Source of the DNA: JBOGOC01 sp050747525
Lineage (GTDB): Bacteria; Acidobacteriota; Polarisedimenticolia; JACPZX01; DASXTC01
Direction of reading: 5' to 3'
Assembly: GCA_050747525.1 (NCBI GenBank)
Contig: JBOGOC010000016.1
Span: 1-25,166 of the forward strand
Length of the DNA: 25,166 nucleotides
The notes under the pieces were generated by a model. That model was not told the DNA's origin. It searched no databases and saw nothing but the letters and a program-made list of their open reading frames with translations. Position numbers and translations under genes: made by a program. Position 1 is the first letter of the stretch; every line of letters begins with the position of its first letter. This document shows, piece by piece, positions 23,781 to 25,166 of the stretch.

Positions 23781-25067
23781 ATGGAAATGAGCGCGTTCGT
23801 GATCAAGGCGACCACGGAGTGGAAGACGTCACCCCGTTGGAAAGGGATCACCCGCCCCTACTCGGCCGAGGACGTCTACCGGCTGAGAGGCTCCTACGAC
23901 ATCGAGTACTCGGTGGCCAGGCTGGGAGCGGGCCGCCTGTGGAAGCTCCTCAACGAAGAGCCGTACGTCCATGTGCTGAGCGCCATCACCGGCAACCAGG
24001 CCATCCAGCACGTGCGGGCCGGCCTCAAGGCGATCTACGCCAGCGGCTGGCAGGTGGCCGCCGACAACAACAACTCGCTGCACATGTACCCCGACCAGAG
24101 CCTCTATCCCAGCGACAGCGTCCCCTATCTGATCCGGCGCATCAACAACGCCCTGCTGCGCGCCGATCAGATCCATCACATGAAGGGCGAAAACGGGACG
24201 CACTGGCTGGCCCCCATCGTGGCTGACGCGGAAGCCGGCTTCGGCGGGCCCCTGCACGCCTTCGAAATCATGAAGGACATGATCGAGGATGGGGCGTCGG
24301 GCGTGCACTTCGAGGACCAGCTGGCCTCGGTGAAGAAGTGCGGGCACCTGGGCGGCAAAGTGCTGGTCCCCACCCGCGAGTTCACCACCAAGCTGGTGGC
24401 GGCGCGCCTGGCGGCCGACGTGTGCGGCGTGGACACGGTGCTCATCGCGCGCACCGACGCCAACAGCGCGGCCCTGCTGACCAGCGACATCGACCCCTAC
24501 GATCGCCCCTTCCTGACGGGCGATCGGACCCACGAGGGCTTCTACGGGATCCGCAAGGGGGTGGAGTCGGCCATCTCGCGTGCGCTGGCCTACGCGCCGT
24601 ACGCTGACCTGCTCTGGTTCGAGACCGGCAAGCCCGACCTGGCCGAAGCGAAGCAGTTCTCCGAGGCGATCCACACCAAGTTCCCGGGCAAGCTGCTGGC
24701 GTACAACTGCTCGCCCTCGTTCAACTGGAAGCGGCACCTGGACGACGCGACCATCGCGAAGTTCCAGAAGGAGCTGGGGGCCATGGGCTTCAAGTTCCAG
24801 TTCATCACCCTGTCGGGCTTCCACGCGCTGAACTACTCGATGTTCGAGCTGGCGCGCGAGTACAAGAAGGGCGGGATGAGCGCCTACTCGAAGCTTCAGC
24901 AGAAGGAGTTCGAAGCCGAGAAGAACGGCTACGAGGCGATCAAGCACCAGGAGTTCGTGGGGACCAGCTACTTCGACGAGGTGACCCAGGTGGCCACCGG
25001 CGGGTCTTCCTCCATCCTGAGCATGGATGGCTCGACGGAGAAGGAGCAGTTCCACAAGGAAGGCTGA
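23781..25067 (+). CDS. aceA: Isocitrate lyase
   Basis: A 428-residue enzyme that splits isocitrate to succinate and glyoxylate, supplying malate synthase. It has the catalytic motif KKCGHLGGKVLVPT with Cys187, an earlier IVADAEAGFGG Mg-binding segment, VHFEDQ, LIARTDA, and the active-site strand AYNCSPSFNW. Length fits the short bacterial AceA class. AAGGAG stands 6 bases before the ATG at 23781. The usual C-terminal lid sequence appears as MDGSTEKEQFHKEG. With aceB it lets the cell grow on acetate or fatty acids. Confidence 0.97.
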   Translation: MEMSAFVIKATTEWKTSPRWKGITRPYSAEDVYRLRGSYDIEYSVARLGAGRLWKLLNEEPYVHVLSAITGNQAIQHVRAGLKAIYASGWQVAADNNNSLHMYPDQSLYPSDSVPYLIRRINNALLRADQIHHMKGENGTHWLAPIVADAEAGFGGPLHAFEIMKDMIEDGASGVHFEDQLASVKKCGHLGGKVLVPTREFTTKLVAARLAADVCGVDTVLIARTDANSAALLTSDIDPYDRPFLTGDRTHEGFYGIRKGVESAISRALAYAPYADLLWFETGKPDLAEAKQFSEAIHTKFPGKLLAYNCSPSFNWKRHLDDATIAKFQKELGAMGFKFQFITLSGFHALNYSMFELAREYKKGGMSAYSKLQQKEFEAEKNGYEAIKHQEFVGTSYFDEVTQVATGGSSSILSMDGSTEKEQFHKEG

Positions 25068-25068
25068 C

Positions 25069-25128
25069 CCACTCCGGCGGCGTGACGGCCGCTCGTAGGT
25101 CGCCCGGGACGCCGCCGGCCGGGAGTGG
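25069..25128 (+). terminator. Large stem-loop after aceA, possible terminator
   Basis: CCACTCC plus GGCGGCGT (25069-25083) can pair with ACGCCGCC (25109-25116) and GGAGTGG (25122-25128), leaving a five-base bulge on the right side and a 25-base loop. It begins two bases after the aceA stop. There is no T-run. Confidence 0.45.
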
Positions 25129-25146
25129 TCTCCGGGGACGTTCGGC

Positions 25147-25166
25147 GTCGTGGCGTTGGCCACGAC
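25147..25166. other. Hairpin at the right edge of the window
   Basis: GTCGTGGC and GCCACGAC form a perfect 8-bp stem around GTTG. It touches the window end, so the stem could be longer. It may be a second terminator after aceA or the start of another repeat. Confidence 0.4.

Overview
The window is a GC-rich, gene-dense bacterial chromosome segment with 16 protein genes, one of them cut by the left edge. No rRNA, tRNA, CRISPR array, transposase or phage gene was seen, and no gene-free stretch exceeds 300 bases; the longest are 8761-8960 and 21889-22165. The gene mix (carboxypeptidase-regulatory-like repeat protein, DUF4097 protein, SpoIIE phosphatase, MASE1 kinase, beta-propeller/MoaD pair, TreT plus DUF5752) fits a soil or sediment member of Acidobacteriota or a neighbouring phylum. 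That placement is an inference from gene content only.

Left part (1-8760): the tail of an unknown hydrophobic protein, a DedA-family membrane protein, a BNR/Asp-box beta-propeller gene overlapping a MoaD/ThiS-like sulfur-carrier gene, a MASE1 histidine kinase (minus strand), a secreted DUF4097 protein with nine TGSG motifs, a VOC-fold protein, and a GT-C membrane glycosyltransferase followed by a membrane-anchored SpoIIE/RsbU-type phosphatase.

Middle part (8761-17685): a 1436-residue secreted protein built of about 14-15 carboxypeptidase-regulatory-like modules, then an adaptor and pump pair of the RND family joined by a 4-base overlap. No TolC-type outer-membrane gene is present.

Right part (17704-25166): a minus-strand operon DUF5752-treT-otsB-otsA in which every junction is a 4-base ATGA or GTGA overlap. 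It encodes two routes to trehalose: TreT directly from nucleotide-glucose and glucose, and OtsA/OtsB through trehalose-6-phosphate. Divergent from it is the glyoxylate-shunt pair aceB-aceA. A perfect 18-bp palindrome lies just before the trehalose operon and looks like a repressor operator.

The most notable non-coding signal is a dispersed element present twice (8763-8899 and 21948-22039). Both copies have 22-base imperfect terminal inverted repeats (19 of 22 paired) and share 85 of 91 aligned bases. One copy carries a 45-base insertion. It resembles a MITE or REP-like element, or a structured RNA, and I cannot match it to a described family. The second copy sits between the divergent trehalose and glyoxylate operons, with TTGACG and TTGACT hexamers pointing outward just beyond its two ends.
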